64,000 nucleotides of DNA from Prorocentrum cordatum. Its lineage: Eukaryota; Sar; Dinophyceae; Prorocentrales; Prorocentraceae. Location: assembly GCA_963575745.1 (NCBI GenBank), contig CAUYUJ010017848.1, positions 95,315-159,314 on the forward strand, written 5' to 3'. Both the position numbers and the translations under genes were made by a program. This document shows positions 1 through 11,106 of the stretch, piece by piece. The stretch's first letter is position 1. The number at the start of each line of letters is the position of its first letter. The notes under the pieces were generated by a model. It was not told the DNA's origin, ran no database searches, and was given only the letters and a program-made list of their open reading frames with translations.

Positions 1-415
1 CAGCGGAGGCAGGTAGCGCTCGCGTGAGCTGGCAAGGGGAGCCGCAAGCGGAGGGCGAGCGCCGGCTGGAAGTGCGCGTCGGCCAAGCAGTGGTCCTCCT
101 GCGTAGGCGGCAGCAGCCAGCTGCCCGCGCCTTTTCCGCCAGCCGAGCGCAGCAGCGCGGCCTGGTTGGGCGGCAAAGCGGCCAGCAGTCGCTGCCTGCG
201 CGCCTGCTGCTCCGCGGCCGAGAGAGCGCGCTGCGCCTTCCAGACGGGCTCGGCCCCGGCCGCGAGCCAAGGGACAGCGCCTTGCTGCAGCGCGCGGCCC
301 GCCCCTTCCGCGGCCGCCCAGGCGCCAGGGCAAAACTGCGCGAACGCCTCTAGGCTGGGCAGCCCGAGCTCGGAGCAGACGCCAGCCAGGCAGGCCTGCC
401 AAGTGCCGACGAAAG
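1..415 (-). pseudogene. C-terminal fragment of a non-LTR retrotransposon polyprotein, cut by the window edge
   Basis: Read on the minus strand, an open stretch runs from about 415 down to 1 and off the window. It has the pattern W-rich/Ala-rich, then GAGSWLLPP, then LADAHFQPALALRLRLPLP. The same pattern (AGAWL followed by LADHAFCSAAKRRMHLPL) lies between the reverse transcriptase and the zinc/endonuclease part of the minus-strand element at 8.5-12.3 kb, so this is probably the matching part of a related element. A stop codon (tga) lies directly upstream in this frame and the continuing frame (350-856) diverges, so it is a broken piece. The call is an inference from the one internal comparison. 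Confidence 0.5.
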
Positions 416-1735
416 GCGGGCAGCCGGCGGTTGGTCAGTCCCTGCAGCCCATGCCCTGTCGCTGCCGCTGCTGCTCTCGAAGTCGGGGCCATCGTCGGGT
501 TCAGCCGCTCTGCCTGCCAGCATCCGAAGGGTGGCCGCTGATAGGTGCCATGGGTGTGTCTGCTCGTCGCGCGCGACCAGCTCTGCTTGAAACCGCCGCC
601 AATGCATCTCGAGAGTCCACAGAGCAGGTCCGTATAGCTGGTAGCATGAAATCGATGTCTCCGTCAGGCAGTTTAGCCGTTTCTCGGGTCGGTGGAGGTA
701 GGCGCTGATCAAATAGAAAAAGTTGTTCTGATTCAGAATGTCTATGATTGTCGTGGGCATCGTCGTACTCAGGAGAAACGATGGGGAAGAGAACAGGATG
801 GAGAAATAGATCTCGAAGTCGTCACACGTCGGGACGCACGTGCCGCACTCCAACAATGGCGCGTGAGCCTTGCACTCCCGTCACCCAAGGGACCCTGGGT
901 CGGCACAGCACAAGAGGTGAGAGAGTCCCTTTCTGCGAAACCGTGTACTATCGCTGAGGCCTCCTGCGGGCACTGAACGTGTTCAGTGAAAGCCGTGCTC
1001 GACGCTGTGAGCGCTCTCTTGGCGTATTGCACTCCCGAACGGCCTGAGCCAGAAGCTATGGAAAGAGAGCGGGATAGATGGACAATGACAACATGAACAT
1101 GGAATGAATTCAAGTGTGGCCGAGAGAGAGAGAGAGCAAGAGAGCAAGAGAGCAAGAGAGACAGAGCCGAAGATCCAGAGAGAGAGAGGGAAAGAGAGAC
1201 GAAGAGAAATATATGAGAAGCTCGCAGCCACCCCCAGTCGAAGACATGATACATGAGAAGGACTGGGAAGCATTGCAGAGCCTCCCCCAGTGTTTCGGAC
1301 GTTAGTCTTACTGAGGAGCTTTCACGCAACACCATGTTGTTGCACTTTCGCTGACCCGCAAGATGTGTTCAGAAGCTCTTGAGGTTGCCAGCGGTAGCAT
1401 ACTGCTGCCGACCTGGATGAAACCCAGCGAGGAATGCAGCTCTCTTCCGCGGGGGAAGGGGGGGGGCGCGGAGTGGGCAGTTTTCGCGGGTCGGGGGGGG
1501 ATCGCGTGGGGGGCGGGTTCGGTGCGCGCGGGCGGCCGGAGCAGGCCGTCGCGCAGGCCGTGGCACCACACGTAGCTCTGGCTTCGCCACGCTGCCGCCC
1601 GTGGGCGCCTCGTGGGCGCCCCGTGCGCTGGGTGGGTCCGCCGAGGTTTCGCCACGCTGCCGCCCGTGGGCGCCCCGCTGGGCAGCCAGGAATAACTCAC
1701 CTGGTCACTGCCGCGTGCCCGTCTGTAGGCTGCGC
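416..1735. other. Spacer with no recognised gene; GA-rich tract and a 65-bp offset duplication
   Basis: I see no conserved coding pattern here. A (GA)n/GAGCAA tract occupies about 1121-1200. A 29-bp sequence ending in the motif CCGCCCGTGGGCGCC is present twice, at 1581-1609 and 1646-1674. Confidence 0.6.
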
Positions 1736-2032
1736 GCCCTCCCCCTCCTCCTCCCCCTCCCCTCCTCCTCTCCCCCCCCCCCTCCTCCTCCTCCTCCTCC
1801 TCCTCCTTCCCCCTCCCCCTCCTCCTCCTCCTCCTCCTCCTCCTCCTCCTCCTCCTCCTCCTCCTCCTCCTCCTCCTCCTCCTCCTCCTCCTCCTCCTCC
1901 TCCTCCTCCTCCTCCTCCTCCTCCTCTCCTCCTCCTCCTCCTCCTCCTCCTCCTCCTCCTCCTCCTCCTCCTCCTCCCTCCTCCTCCTCCTCCTCCTCCT
2001 CCTCCTCCTCCTCCGGGGGGGGGGGGGGGGGC
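1736..2032. repeat. (CCT)n microsatellite ending in a G run
   Basis: About 280 bp of nearly pure CCT/CTC triplets followed by a run of about 15 G. All open frames through it encode Pro, Leu, Ser (or Glu, Arg, Gly) homopolymers and are not genes. Confidence 0.97.
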
Positions 2033-2291
2033 GGCGGGGCGCGGCGCGCGCCAGGGGTCGGCGCCAAAGGGGGGGGGGTCTGAGAGGGCGGCGGGGCCCT
2101 CGGAGGGCCGGGGCCTTCCCAGAAGGGCCTGGGAGGCGGCCGGGGCGGCATCTCAGCCGGCGGGAGGGCTTCCGAGGAGAAGCCCCCTTCTTTGGCCTCC
2201 TTCCAGGCCGCACGCCCTCTTCAGAAGGCCGCCCCCTCGCGCCACGCCCTCGTGCGCCGCCGCCAGGGGGGGGGGGGGCGGCGCCCAGCAG

Positions 2292-2611
2292 TGAAGTCGG
2301 GCATGCCCCTCCTACAGGAGGAACAGTCAAGAAGAGGTTAAAAAAGAGTCTGGGGTGCGATGTCTCGTGCTCTTTATGCCATTATTGATGATTGTTGGAT
2401 TATGTGCTTTATCCTTCTCCTAAATCCACCTGCAGGAGACATGCCCGACCTGAGCTTAAGTCGGGCCTGTCCCTCTACGTAAAGAAAATTTCAGCATAGT
2501 CAAAAATAATATGGCGACGATGTTGTTAAATCATGTTTGTGCTATTTTAGAGCATTTGCTGGCTAGTGCTGAGCTCCTAAAGCCGCCTGTAGGAGGACGT
2601 GCCCGACCTAA
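2292..2611. mobile_element. Rep-A inverted-repeat element, tandem dimer (two ~160 bp copies)
   Basis: Copy 1 (2292-2453) starts TGAAGTCGGGCATGCC and ends GGAGACATGCCCGACCTGA. Copy 2 (2456-2611) starts TTAAGTCGGGCCTGTCC and ends GGACGTGCCCGACCTAA. The ends are inverted repeats of each other (consensus TTAGGTCGGGCATGTCC). The pair as a whole is flanked by near-identical bases, GCCCAGCAG at 2283-2291 and GCCTAGCAG at 2612-2620, as expected if both copies entered as one unit or the second inserted into the end of the first. The A/T-rich interior has GTCAAAAAT-like and GACGATGTT-like stretches shared with the other copies. No coding capacity, so it would have to be mobilised in trans. Confidence 0.8.
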
Positions 2612-2758
2612 GCCTAGCAGGGCGACCGCCAGGGAAGCGCGGCGCCCGCGAGGCCGCCGCCGTGGTGGCGGCGGCCGGCGCCACACCACGCCGCCGTGCT
2701 GGAGGGTTCGTCGGCGCGCGGCTGCGAGGCCGCCCTCGCCGCGAGAGCGAGAAGGGAT

Positions 2759-2920
2759 TGAGTCGGGCGTGTCCCTCAGGAGGAGGAGTGTTCAAAAGTA
2801 GTCAAGAGATAGTCTGGGGACGATTTTTAGATTATTTGTTTGACTCTTTCGAGCATGTTTGGGATATCTGTGATTTGTCCTTCCAAAATCCCCCTGTATG
2901 GGGGACACGCCCGACCTAAA
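2759..2920. mobile_element. Rep-A inverted-repeat element
   Basis: It begins TGAGTCGGGCGTGTCC and ends GGGGACACGCCCGACCTAAA, with the family interior (TTCAAAAGTAGTC, GGGGACGATTTTTAG, TCCAAAATCC). About 162 bp. The flanks are GC-rich; a target duplication is only approximate here (GAGAAGGGA against GCAAGGAGG). Confidence 0.8.
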
Positions 2921-2953
2921 GCAAGGAGGATGAGCGAGTGGGGAGAGGACGAG

Positions 2954-3238
2954 GAGGACTGTCAAAAAATCGTGTCGTGAAAAGATCACGACTGGAGGTT
3001 TTTCTGGAAGAAGAAAGAAAACCACATTTCGTCATAATTGTTTGGCGCTCCACGCGGATTTCTTGGATCCCTTGGCAGCGCCGCCCCTGGCGCGCCCCGC
3101 GCGCCGGGGAGGGGGGTCCGGCGCGTATAAAAGAAATCCGCGCGGACCTCCAAAAGCGTATGCTCATGTGGTTTCTTGCTTCTCTAGAGGAGGACCGTCA
3201 AAAAGAATCGCGTGGTGGAAAAATCACGGCGGGGCGTT
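2954..3238. repeat. Foldback repeat (Rep-C) inside a ~48 bp direct repeat
   Basis: Two direct copies of GAGGACYGTCAAAAA plus following sequence lie at about 2954-3001 and 3191-3238. Between them is an inverted repeat: TTTGGCGCTCCACGCGGATT at about 3039 and its reverse complement AATCCGCGCGGACCTCCAAA ending near 3157. Single arms of the same Rep-C sequence recur near 21853, 21903 and 35462. Confidence 0.7.
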
Positions 3239-3460
3239 GTCGCTACCTTCGGCCTCATGGGTTATGATGCTCCAACCTATTTTAGCTTTGATTACAAGAA
3301 ATAATTCCGAGCGCCAAAAAAGTACGGAAACTCTAAGGTTTTCACGTGTTGGGCCCTGGGAGACACTCGTCCGACACTCCTTCGACACTCCTTCGACACT
3401 TTTCCGGGTGCTCGAAATTATTGTAGTGGCCTCCGGCCAGTGCCGCCGATCCGGGGCGAT

Positions 3461-3572
3461 CTGGATGATGATGATGATGATGATGATGCTGATGATGATG
3501 ATGATGATGATGATGATGACGATGACGATGACGATGACGACGACGATGATGATGATGATGATGATGATGATA

Positions 3573-3614
<42 letters not shown>

Positions 3615-3660
3615 TTGATGTGACGATGGTGATGGTGATGGTGATGGAGATGGTGATGAT
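3461..3660. repeat. (GAT)n microsatellite
   Basis: Imperfect GAT/GAC triplets over 200 bp, turning to GATGGT near the end. Non-coding. Confidence 0.95.
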
Positions 3661-3947
3661 CCCAGCCCCCCCCCAACCCCCTTCCTCTCTCCTGTCCCCC
3701 CACCCTTTCTCCTGTCCCCTCCCCCCCCCCTCTCTCCTTTCCCCTCCCCCTCCCCTCCCCCCTCTCTCCTGTCCCCGCCGCCCCCCCTCTCTCCTTTCCA
3801 CCCCCCCCCCCCATGTCTCCCCCCCCTCCTCTCTCCCCCCCCCCTCTGTCACCTGTCCCTCATCCCCCCCCCCCCTTCTCTCCTGTCCCCGCCCCCCCCC
3901 TCTCCCCTGGTCCCCACCTCTCTCCTTTTTCCCCACCCCCTCTCTCC
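3661..3947. repeat. C-rich minisatellite running into assembly gap 3948-4047
   Basis: Repeats around CCCCCCTCTCTCCTGTCC. The 100-N gap begins directly after it and the next known base starts a TAC repeat, so the assembly broke in low-complexity DNA and the true gap length is unknown. Confidence 0.9.
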
Positions 3948-4047
3948 NNNNNNNNNNNNNNNNNNNNNNNNNNNNNNNNNNNNNNNNNNNNNNNNNNNNN
4001 NNNNNNNNNNNNNNNNNNNNNNNNNNNNNNNNNNNNNNNNNNNNNNN

Positions 4048-4089
<42 letters not shown>

Positions 4090-4177
4090 TACTACTACTA
4101 CTACTACTCCTACGACTACGACTACGACTACGACTACGACTACGACTACAACAACTACTACTACTACTACTACTACG

Positions 4178-4212
<35 letters not shown>

Positions 4213-4380
4213 GACTACGACTACTACCACTACTACGACTACTACTGTTACTACTACTACGACTACTACCACTACTACTACTACGACTACTACTACTACT
4301 ACTACGACTACGACTACTACGACTACTACGACTACTACGACTACTACTACTACTACTACTACTACTATTACTACTACTAT

Positions 4381-4413
<33 letters not shown>

Positions 4414-4475
4414 GACTACTACTACTACTACAACTACTACTACGTTTACTACTTTTACTACCTTGTGGCTGCCTC
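4048..4475. repeat. (TAC)n microsatellite
   Basis: Over 400 bp of TAC with scattered GAC, CAC and TAT variants. A second, similar tract is at 12283-12660. Confidence 0.97.
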
Positions 4476-4936
4476 ATTTCCAGTATGTAGCGAGCACCTC
4501 TTCTGGGTGAAATGGCGGGTCTGACGTACATGCAGCGGCAGGCGCTTATCCGAGGGCAACTGGTCCCTACGGCCCAGAGTAAAGCGACAGCGGCGGCACA
4601 GCAGCACACGGGGCGACCCCAGTACCGCCATCGAGGCCAACGAGAGCAAGTAGGCGCGAGAAGAGGCCAGGATGGCAAGCCAAAATGGGCAGGCGCACAG
4701 TTGACCGTGCGAAGAACGAAGAACTAAGCAACAGGGCCCGCGGCGCGAGGGGGGGCACCACTGTGGGCGCACCCGTGCAAGCTGGCACGGCGCCGCCGCT
4801 AAAGCTGGAGCGTAAGCGAGCACACAGGCGCAGCATCATTGGGAGTGGCAGGCTCGGAATCTTAACACAGGAACTCACGCAGCCCCCCCGAGGGCTCAGA
4901 AGTAAACGATGCTGGGGGCCTGCAGAGTCTCAGCGC

Positions 4937-6425
4937 TCAGGCGGACTGGCCTGTCCCCTGCGCAATGGCTGCGAAGACCTGCGACGGCAGCGCCTGCACC
5001 TCTCCCCCGAGATCACCGCTACCGCCAGCATGCCCCGGGGGCCCAAAGATCTGGCGCTCGAGATCCTCACCGAGGGCCACGTTCAGGACGGCGGCGTTGG
5101 GGATCTGCTGCGGCAGCGGGCCAGCCGGCGGCGGCGGCACCGCAGGGGGCGCCGTCAGCGGCGGCGGCGGCGGGGCCATGATGGCCGCCTGCGGGGCTCC
5201 AGCAAGTGGCGGTGGCGGGACCTGGCTGCCGCGGGCCGAGCCAGCGGGGGGGGCACTGGCGGCGCGGACGGGAGTGGCACGCGGGGCGACCCCGGTACCA
5301 CCCCCGCCGCACGTGAGGCTGCCCTCCCGGAGGTTGTGGCGGCGCTCATAGGCCTCCAGTTCCGCGTACGCGGCCGCCAGGCGCTCCCTCTTGGCCTTCT
5401 TCCGCTGGTTCTTGCTGTAGCCCGCCCAGGCTGGATCGTTCAGCCCCCAGGCAACCTGCGAGTACAAGTCGGACCACTCGAGCTCAGGCAGGTCGTCCCA
5501 GGAGAGCCCGTCCATTAGCACGTAGTGGCCCTCCCAATGCGGCTGCAGCGGAGCGTAGCGCTTAAAGACGGTGCCCACCGCCAGCGGCTCGACCTTGGGC
5601 AGGTGCTGCAGGAGGTCCACAGCGTTGAGCACCGCTACCCCCTCCCTCTTGAGCTTGTCGTAACGTAGCAGGGCCTTCAAGTCGCGGATGTCCTCCTGAG
5701 GGAAGTCCGCGTGCATGTAGTACGCGCGGGGCGGGCTCCGCTCTTCCTCTATCATCTCGATGCAGACGCCGTAGGAGGTCGCGTAGCGCGCGCCACAATG
5801 GCAGCACCAGCGCTGGCCGGACTCCCCCGCCGCCTCCTGCGCGCAGGTGAGCAGTTGCGTCCAGCGATCCGAACGGATCACCGAGCAGCATCCCTTGGGA
5901 TTGTCCCAGGTCTTGTTGGCCGAGCACTTGTAGTACATGTTGAACGTAAAACCCTTGCCACGGTAGAGCTGGTCCGTGTAGTGGCCCCTCCGTCGGTGGG
6001 CCTCCTGCGCCATGGCGTTGCCCTGGCGCTCCTCCTTCCACGCTCGCTTGCGTCCCAGGTGCGCGTCCACGATCTCCGAGGCCTCCAGGAGGCCCTTCTT
6101 CAGCCCTGCCACATCAGCCTCTGCCTCCACATTCAGCGCGTCGAGCCACTTCTGAACTCCGTCCTGCGCCGCCGCGCCCTTCATCCTGTCCTCCTTCTCC
6201 TCCAGGATGGGCCCCATGCCTCCCAGCATGTGGGCGCGCATGGTCTCGAATTTGAGGACACCGCAGGCCTGCGCCATACGCTTCAGCGATTTCTTGGAGA
6301 GGCCGAGCCGCAGCAGGGGCTCGACATCCGCGACCTCCTCCACAGTCTTGGCGTCGACCAGCTGGCGCCCCTGGCACTCGGCGTCGTTGTCGAGCAGGGG
6401 GTCGATATCATCATCCGTCCTCGAG
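4937..6425 (-). CDS. Unknown protein with Cys clusters, C-terminal part (continues the ORF at 6411-7866 in another frame)
   Basis: I do not recognise this protein. The first Met in frame is at 6343, but the frame is open and sensible up to about 6420 (DDIDPLLDNDAECQGRQLVD), directly where the upstream frame ends, so the two look like one gene split by a frameshift or a short unseen intron. The middle holds CSANKTWDNPKGCCS, then a Cys pair and CCHCGARYATSYGVC, a possible zinc-binding region. It is followed by a Trp-rich part (WEGHYVLMDGLSWDDLPELEW) and a basic coiled-coil-like stretch (NQRKKAKRERLAAAYAELE). The last ~130 residues are Pro/Ala/Gly-rich and contain one copy of the GVAPRA hairpin motif described in the findings. 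It ends at AAIAQGTGQSA. It could be the first ORF of a retroelement or a domesticated gene. Confidence 0.5.
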
Positions 6426-7866
6426 GGGTGGAGGTGGCGCGCGGGGCGGCCCCGGCACCACCTCCACCGCCATCGGGCGACCGACCTCCTGCGCCACCGT
6501 CTCCGTGGCCGGAGGGGCGCCCACGCTCTCGGGAGCGATGCCCACCCCGACGCCCTCCGTCGCCCTCCGCAGGGCTAGCAAGCCGTCGTTGGAGAGCGCG
6601 CAGCCCACGAGCACGTCCACGCCCTCCTTGATGCGGTCGAAGCCCGCGCGGAACTTCGCCACGCGCTTGGCGGCGTGGGCAATGGAGCCAGCTCCCTTGT
6701 TCTGGCGCGCCGCGAGCGTCACAGCCTCGTGCTCGGGGATGCCCTGCGCCGCCGCCACGCAGCGCGAGCACGTGTACAACTTGCATTGGCCTTGCTCACC
6801 CTTCCGCAGCTTGGGGCACTGCGGGTCGTGCTCTGAAGCTTCGCTGTAGCGGCGCATTTCGCCACGGTTGAGCTCGCCCACGTACTCCACCATCACGACC
6901 TCCCAGTCATCCAGCGCTGCGCACTCACGACACCAGCCCAGGCGCTTCGGCGGGAGCCAGTACGCACCCATGCAGTGCACGTAGCCCGCCGCGAGGTAGT
7001 CCGCTTGCGTCATCATCTCAGCGCCCTCGAGCCCAGCGGCCGCGCCGCCGCTCGGCGGGGGGGCTTTGCCGCAGGCGGCCTTGTTGCTGCGACGGCGGTG
7101 GCGTTTGCCGCCGTGCCCGCTGAGGGCGCCCGTGGTCGCCGCACTCGGGGCCTCACTGGCGGTCTCATCGTCCATGAGGCGGCAGCCGTCGGCGTCGCTG
7201 CGCGCGCCTCGCCCGCCGTGGCCGCTCACAGACTGCTCCCGCAGCTGGAGGTTGTGGAGCGCGAGGGCGATCGCGTCCAACCCGCGGCGCTGCTCCGAGG
7301 TGAAGTTGGAGTAGGTGGCCGCCGCCGCCAGGGCCGCCTTCGTCACTGGCACCACCGCCGACGGGGGCATCGCCGAGGGCTCAGCGGGCGCCTTGGCCGT
7401 CGCCGTGGGGGCACCGTCAGAGGCACCGTCAGAGGCAGCGGCACTGGGGGCGGCCCCCGTACCGCTGCCTCCGTCGGCACCTTCAGCAGGCGTCGCCGCC
7501 TCCGTAGGCAGTGTCGGCGCCGTCCGAAAGGTCGCCGCCTCCGACATCACGTCGAACCCCTCGTCCGAGATGTCGCTGCTCTCCGACGCGCTCACCTGCT
7601 GGCCAGGGCGCGGCGCAGGCCCCGCTCTGGGAGTGGGCGCGTCGGCCGCGGTCAAACCGCTGGCCTTCGCGCGCGCCTCGGACCTCGCCTTAGCCTTCGC
7701 CGCCAGCGCCTCGCGAAGGGGCGCCGCATCGTGACTGGGCGAGTCGGCATGCGTCACCGCAGGCCACGGCATCGGCGCGGGCTTCGAGAGCTTGGGCGCC
7801 ATCACTTGGTCGGAAGGATGGCACGGGAGGTGCAGCTCGAGAGATCGTGCGAAGCGAAACTTCATG
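6411..7866 (-). CDS. Unknown protein with Cys clusters, N-terminal part
   Basis: Two starts fit: ATG at 7864-7866 (MKFRFARSLELHL) or the later MAPKLSKPAPMPW near 7803. The frame is open further upstream to 8498, but that part overlaps the end of the neighbouring retroelement and looks like untranslated sequence. The protein opens with an Ala/Ser/Pro-rich low-complexity region of about 300 residues. A conserved-looking part follows: YVHCMGAYWLPPKR, CRECAALDDWE, then CPKLRKGEQGQCKLYTCSRC, which suggests zinc binding. It ends PRAPPPPLEDG, where the frame stops and the 4937-6425 frame takes over. No known family is recognised. It may be fused functionally to the next segment. Confidence 0.5.
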
Positions 7867-7884
7867 AGCCAAACAGCTGCCGAG
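7863..7884 (-). other. Weak spliced-leader-like sequence at the start of the 7866 ORF
   Basis: On the minus strand a CT-rich tract ends in TTTGGCTCATG, which shares a 9-base block with the 3' end of the dinoflagellate spliced leader (TTTTGGCTCAAG); the 5' half matches poorly (about 13 of 21 overall). The position, after a pyrimidine tract and at the start of a frame, matches the clear relicts at 36454 and 54521. It may be chance. Confidence 0.25.
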
Positions 7885-8504
7885 GGAGGAAGGGGAGGGA
7901 GAGAGGCTGTACACCGAACAAATATGGGGCGGCCGACTGCAAAGGCGGAGCACAAATGAAACAGGGGAACTAAAGGTTGAAACCAGCGGCTCCAGGTGAG
8001 CGGAGACCGATCCTTGAGAAAGCTGAAAACGGCCTGACCCCCGTTCGGGACCCTGGAAGGGCAGGAGAGGGGGAAGGGGGGCGAGGAAAACACGTCGCGG
8101 GCGGGCGACAAAGCGGACGGCGGGCCGCCGACGGTCCCAGGACCCGCGGGGCGACCCCGATCTTGAACGCCTCTCGACGCCTCTTTTGCATGTGGCCTTG
8201 CGCTAATGCTGCTGGCGGAACGAAGGCACATCACGGACGGGTTGAGAGAACAGCTCAAGACTATGAGCCCAAGGAAGGCGGCATGGCGGGAGCACAACGC
8301 GCACAAAACTGGGTAACTGCACAACGCGGCATGCAAAGCTGACATGACAAGGCAAGAGCGCATTGTGCACACTATGAAGGAACTACACAGTACAGTACAC
8401 ACTGCTGACGTGACCAAGGCTTTACAACTGATCAGGGCAGCAGGCAGGCAAGGAGGGGGGGAAGGGGCAGGGAGCACACACGCGTGGGAGGGAGCCACAT
8501 CTAG

Positions 8505-8800
8505 TCAAGACCAGTTGGTCTGGGCCACGGCCACCGCGTCCACCAAGCTGATGTCGAGACACACCCGGCCGTGGAGGCCTCGATGGTAGACGACGTCCAG
8601 TGTGGCCGCGCCATGTTCTTCCGTGTGCCACTCCGGGATGACCTGCCCCACCAGCGCGTGATGGCCTACCCCGCGCAACCAGAGCGCCACGGCATCTCGA
8701 ATGGCGTTGCGGCGGCGCACCGGGCCACCTCCCCTGGGGCAGTTGAGCGCGCGAACACAGCGGACGTCCACCGCGCGGCCACACGCCGGGCCGGCCGGCC
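8505..8800 (-). pseudogene. Putative restriction-like endonuclease domain at the end of the minus-strand element
   Basis: In a frame different from the RT, the sequence reads RRRNAIRDAVALWLRG, GQVIPEWHTEEHGAATLDVV and GRVCLDISLVDAVAVAQ, ending at 8505. An RHN-like start, a conserved acidic LDVV and a second acidic D-(I/V)-S-(L/V)-V-D-A block form the core pattern of the PD-(D/E)xK-type nuclease found C-terminal to RT in R2/CRE-like elements. The preceding Cys-rich segment is split over the frame change. The assignment rests on pattern only. Confidence 0.5.
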
Positions 8801-8849
8801 TGCGCCACCGCGCGAGTGGGCGCCGCCGGCCGGTTCTGGCACGTGCACT

Positions 8850-11106
8850 CGGACTGCAGCAGCGGCAAGTGCATGCGCCTCTTGGCCGCACTGCAGAACG
8901 CGTGGTCGGCGAGGGGCGAAACCCCCTCGAAGTTATCCAACCAGGCGCCCGCTGAGCTGCCCGAGGCACTGTGCACCGCCGCCGCCGCCGCCGACGCCGG
9001 CAGCGCGGCTAAGAACGTCTTGGTGGCGCGGTCCCGTACATGCTGGGTGCACGTCTTCTGGTCCTTGCCCTTCCGCCCTTCCAAGAGGCCCTGCCAGCGG
9101 TCACCCTGGGGGCGACGGCCTCCCACCAACCGCCCCTGCTCCGCGTCCGCCGCCGGGAGGGCGCGGCCAAGGCCCGGCCACCGCCGCCAGAAGCCAACCG
9201 CTGTCGTCTCGCGGAGCTCCTGGGCAGCCGCGTGGATCCCGGCTTCCCAGGACGCCAGGAGGGCAGCGGGGCCGCGCTGTTCGGCGCTGCCACAGCCCAA
9301 ACCTCCGTCGCTGACCTTCACGAAGATCTGCTCACGGGGGGCGGCCGTGACCCCCAGAAGGGCGTCGACGAAGGCGACCACTCCGTCATCCACCCGGCGG
9401 CCCCACGCCGCCGTGAACGGAAGCGCGCGCTGGATGTGGACGCAGGCGCCCCTCGACCAGATCCGCATCAACTGGAAGGCGTTAAAGGCAGACAGCCCGT
9501 GCGTGCGGAGCGCCAGGAGTTCCCGGAAGTAGCGGTCCTGCTTCTGGAGGAAGGCCTCGCCGCAGGGGAGTGGCATGGCGGCACCCGGGGCGACCCCGGC
9601 ACCGCCAGCCGGCGCGAGGCCGCCCGCGTCGAGGTCTTCCGGGGCGGCAAAGTCCGTGAGCGGGACGCCCCGCCAGTCAGCATCCACGTCGTGGTTTGTG
9701 TAGGCCAGAGTAGACCCCACCGCCTTGAGCTTCGGGACGCGGTACTGGGCGTACTCCGCGAACTCCGGCGGCAGGACAGCGTGAGGGTCCGGGGACCAGA
9801 TCTGGGTCTTGGACATCTTCAGCTTCATCCCATGGGCTTCGATGCGGGCTCGCCAGGCATCCAAGCCGCGGAACACAGCAGCCGCGGTGCCCACGAAGTA
9901 CGTGTCGTCCAAGAACGCCAGGCAGTCCCCCTCGACGTCCACCGCGCGCACGGCCGTGCGACCGATGCTGACGTCATCCGCAGTGCCGACCGCGTAGAAG
10001 CCAGGGCTCATAGGGCAGCCCTGGTCGAGGCCGCGGATCTGGTCGACCAGCTGGGCAGGTTGGGACCCACCACCCGCCACGTGGCGTGTGCGAGCAGGGA
10101 GCCAGGCCTCCGCCAGCGGCGCCAGGGCGGGCACCTTGGAGCGCACGGCCTCCTTAACGAGGTCACGGGGGATGTTGCTGAACGCATCCCCGAGGTCCAC
10201 CGCCACCACCCACTTGCCAGGGCTCGAATTGGCCATCGTACAGAGGCGTCGATGGAGGGCACCGCAGCCGCCCTTAGCCAGACCGAACTGTTGGTCCCCC
10301 ACCGCCGCCCGCATGTCCGCGTGATTGACCTTGGCCGCGCTGCGGCCAACCATGCGGCGGGTGACATTCCCACAGCCCAGGACTCGCACGTCCCCAGGGG
10401 TGGCCTTGGGGATGCCTGCGAGGCGCGCCGCAGGCAGGGCGGCTAGAGCTTCGGGAGGAAGATCACCGATGGCCAGGCGCGCCAGCGTGTTGGCTACCGC
10501 CTCCGCTCCGTCTTCGTCGTGCTTGAGCGGAGCCCAGTGCTCGCAGCGTCCGCCTCCAGGTCCCGCACCGCCACGGCGGGGGAAGCGACCAAACTGGCGC
10601 TTGAGGTGGTTGGCCACGCGGTGGTGTAGCTCTGCCGCGCCGAGGAGCTCGTGAGGGGGCGTGGCTGGCGGCATCGCCACGTCGGCCCCCGCCGCGGGGG
10701 GCCCCCCCCCTGGCCCATGCGGGGCGGCCCCAGTGCCAGGGGCGGGGAGGGCCCCATTCGCCTGGGCGAGGCGCCGCAGGCTGCTGGGCGGTGCTAAACT
10801 TCCGAACCACCGCCGCCGCATCCGCCATATCACCCTGGGGCCACACTGCCGCTGCCGCCCGAGACATTTCGCCCGCTCGCGCGAGCTCAGTGACACGTCG
10901 AACGCGGGCCGCGACGTGGTCTTCGCGGCCCTTCGTGGTGACCGAGGTGCGCGTCTGGTCCTCCATGGAGAGCTAGCCAGGCGACATCCCATTGGCCGTC
11001 TTGGATCCACTGCAAACGCTCCTGGAGGCGTTATCTTCGCGTCGTCGGGGTCGGGGTCGCGCTCTCGCTGAAGAGCAGCCCGTCCAGAGCCAAGAACACC
11101 TTCCAC
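8850..11106 (-). pseudogene. Reverse transcriptase segment of the minus-strand element
   Basis: One open frame carries the RT palm blocks in order: motif A in VVAVDLGDAFSNIPRD, motif B in IRGLDQGCPMSPGFYA, motif C as CLAFLDDTYF (the catalytic Asp pair in FLDD), motif D in MKLKMSKTQIWS and motif E in LKAVGSTLAYT. The thumb-like region that follows contains the LQK/RELLALRTHGL and DGGLGCGSAEQRG patterns usual in these proteins. The reading frame then reaches AGAWLDNFEGVSPLAD and CTCQNR before the true frame shifts. The substrate is presumably the element's own RNA, copied onto nicked chromosomal DNA. Confidence 0.8.

Noticed and set aside
1308-4678. Long open frames made of Pro, Leu, Ser, Glu, Asp, Thr or Met runs
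   Set aside because: They are translations of CCT, GAT and TAC microsatellites, open on several frames at once.
9040-10446. 468-codon plus-strand frame opposite the RT
   Set aside because: Antisense of the RT coding frame; high GC keeps it open.
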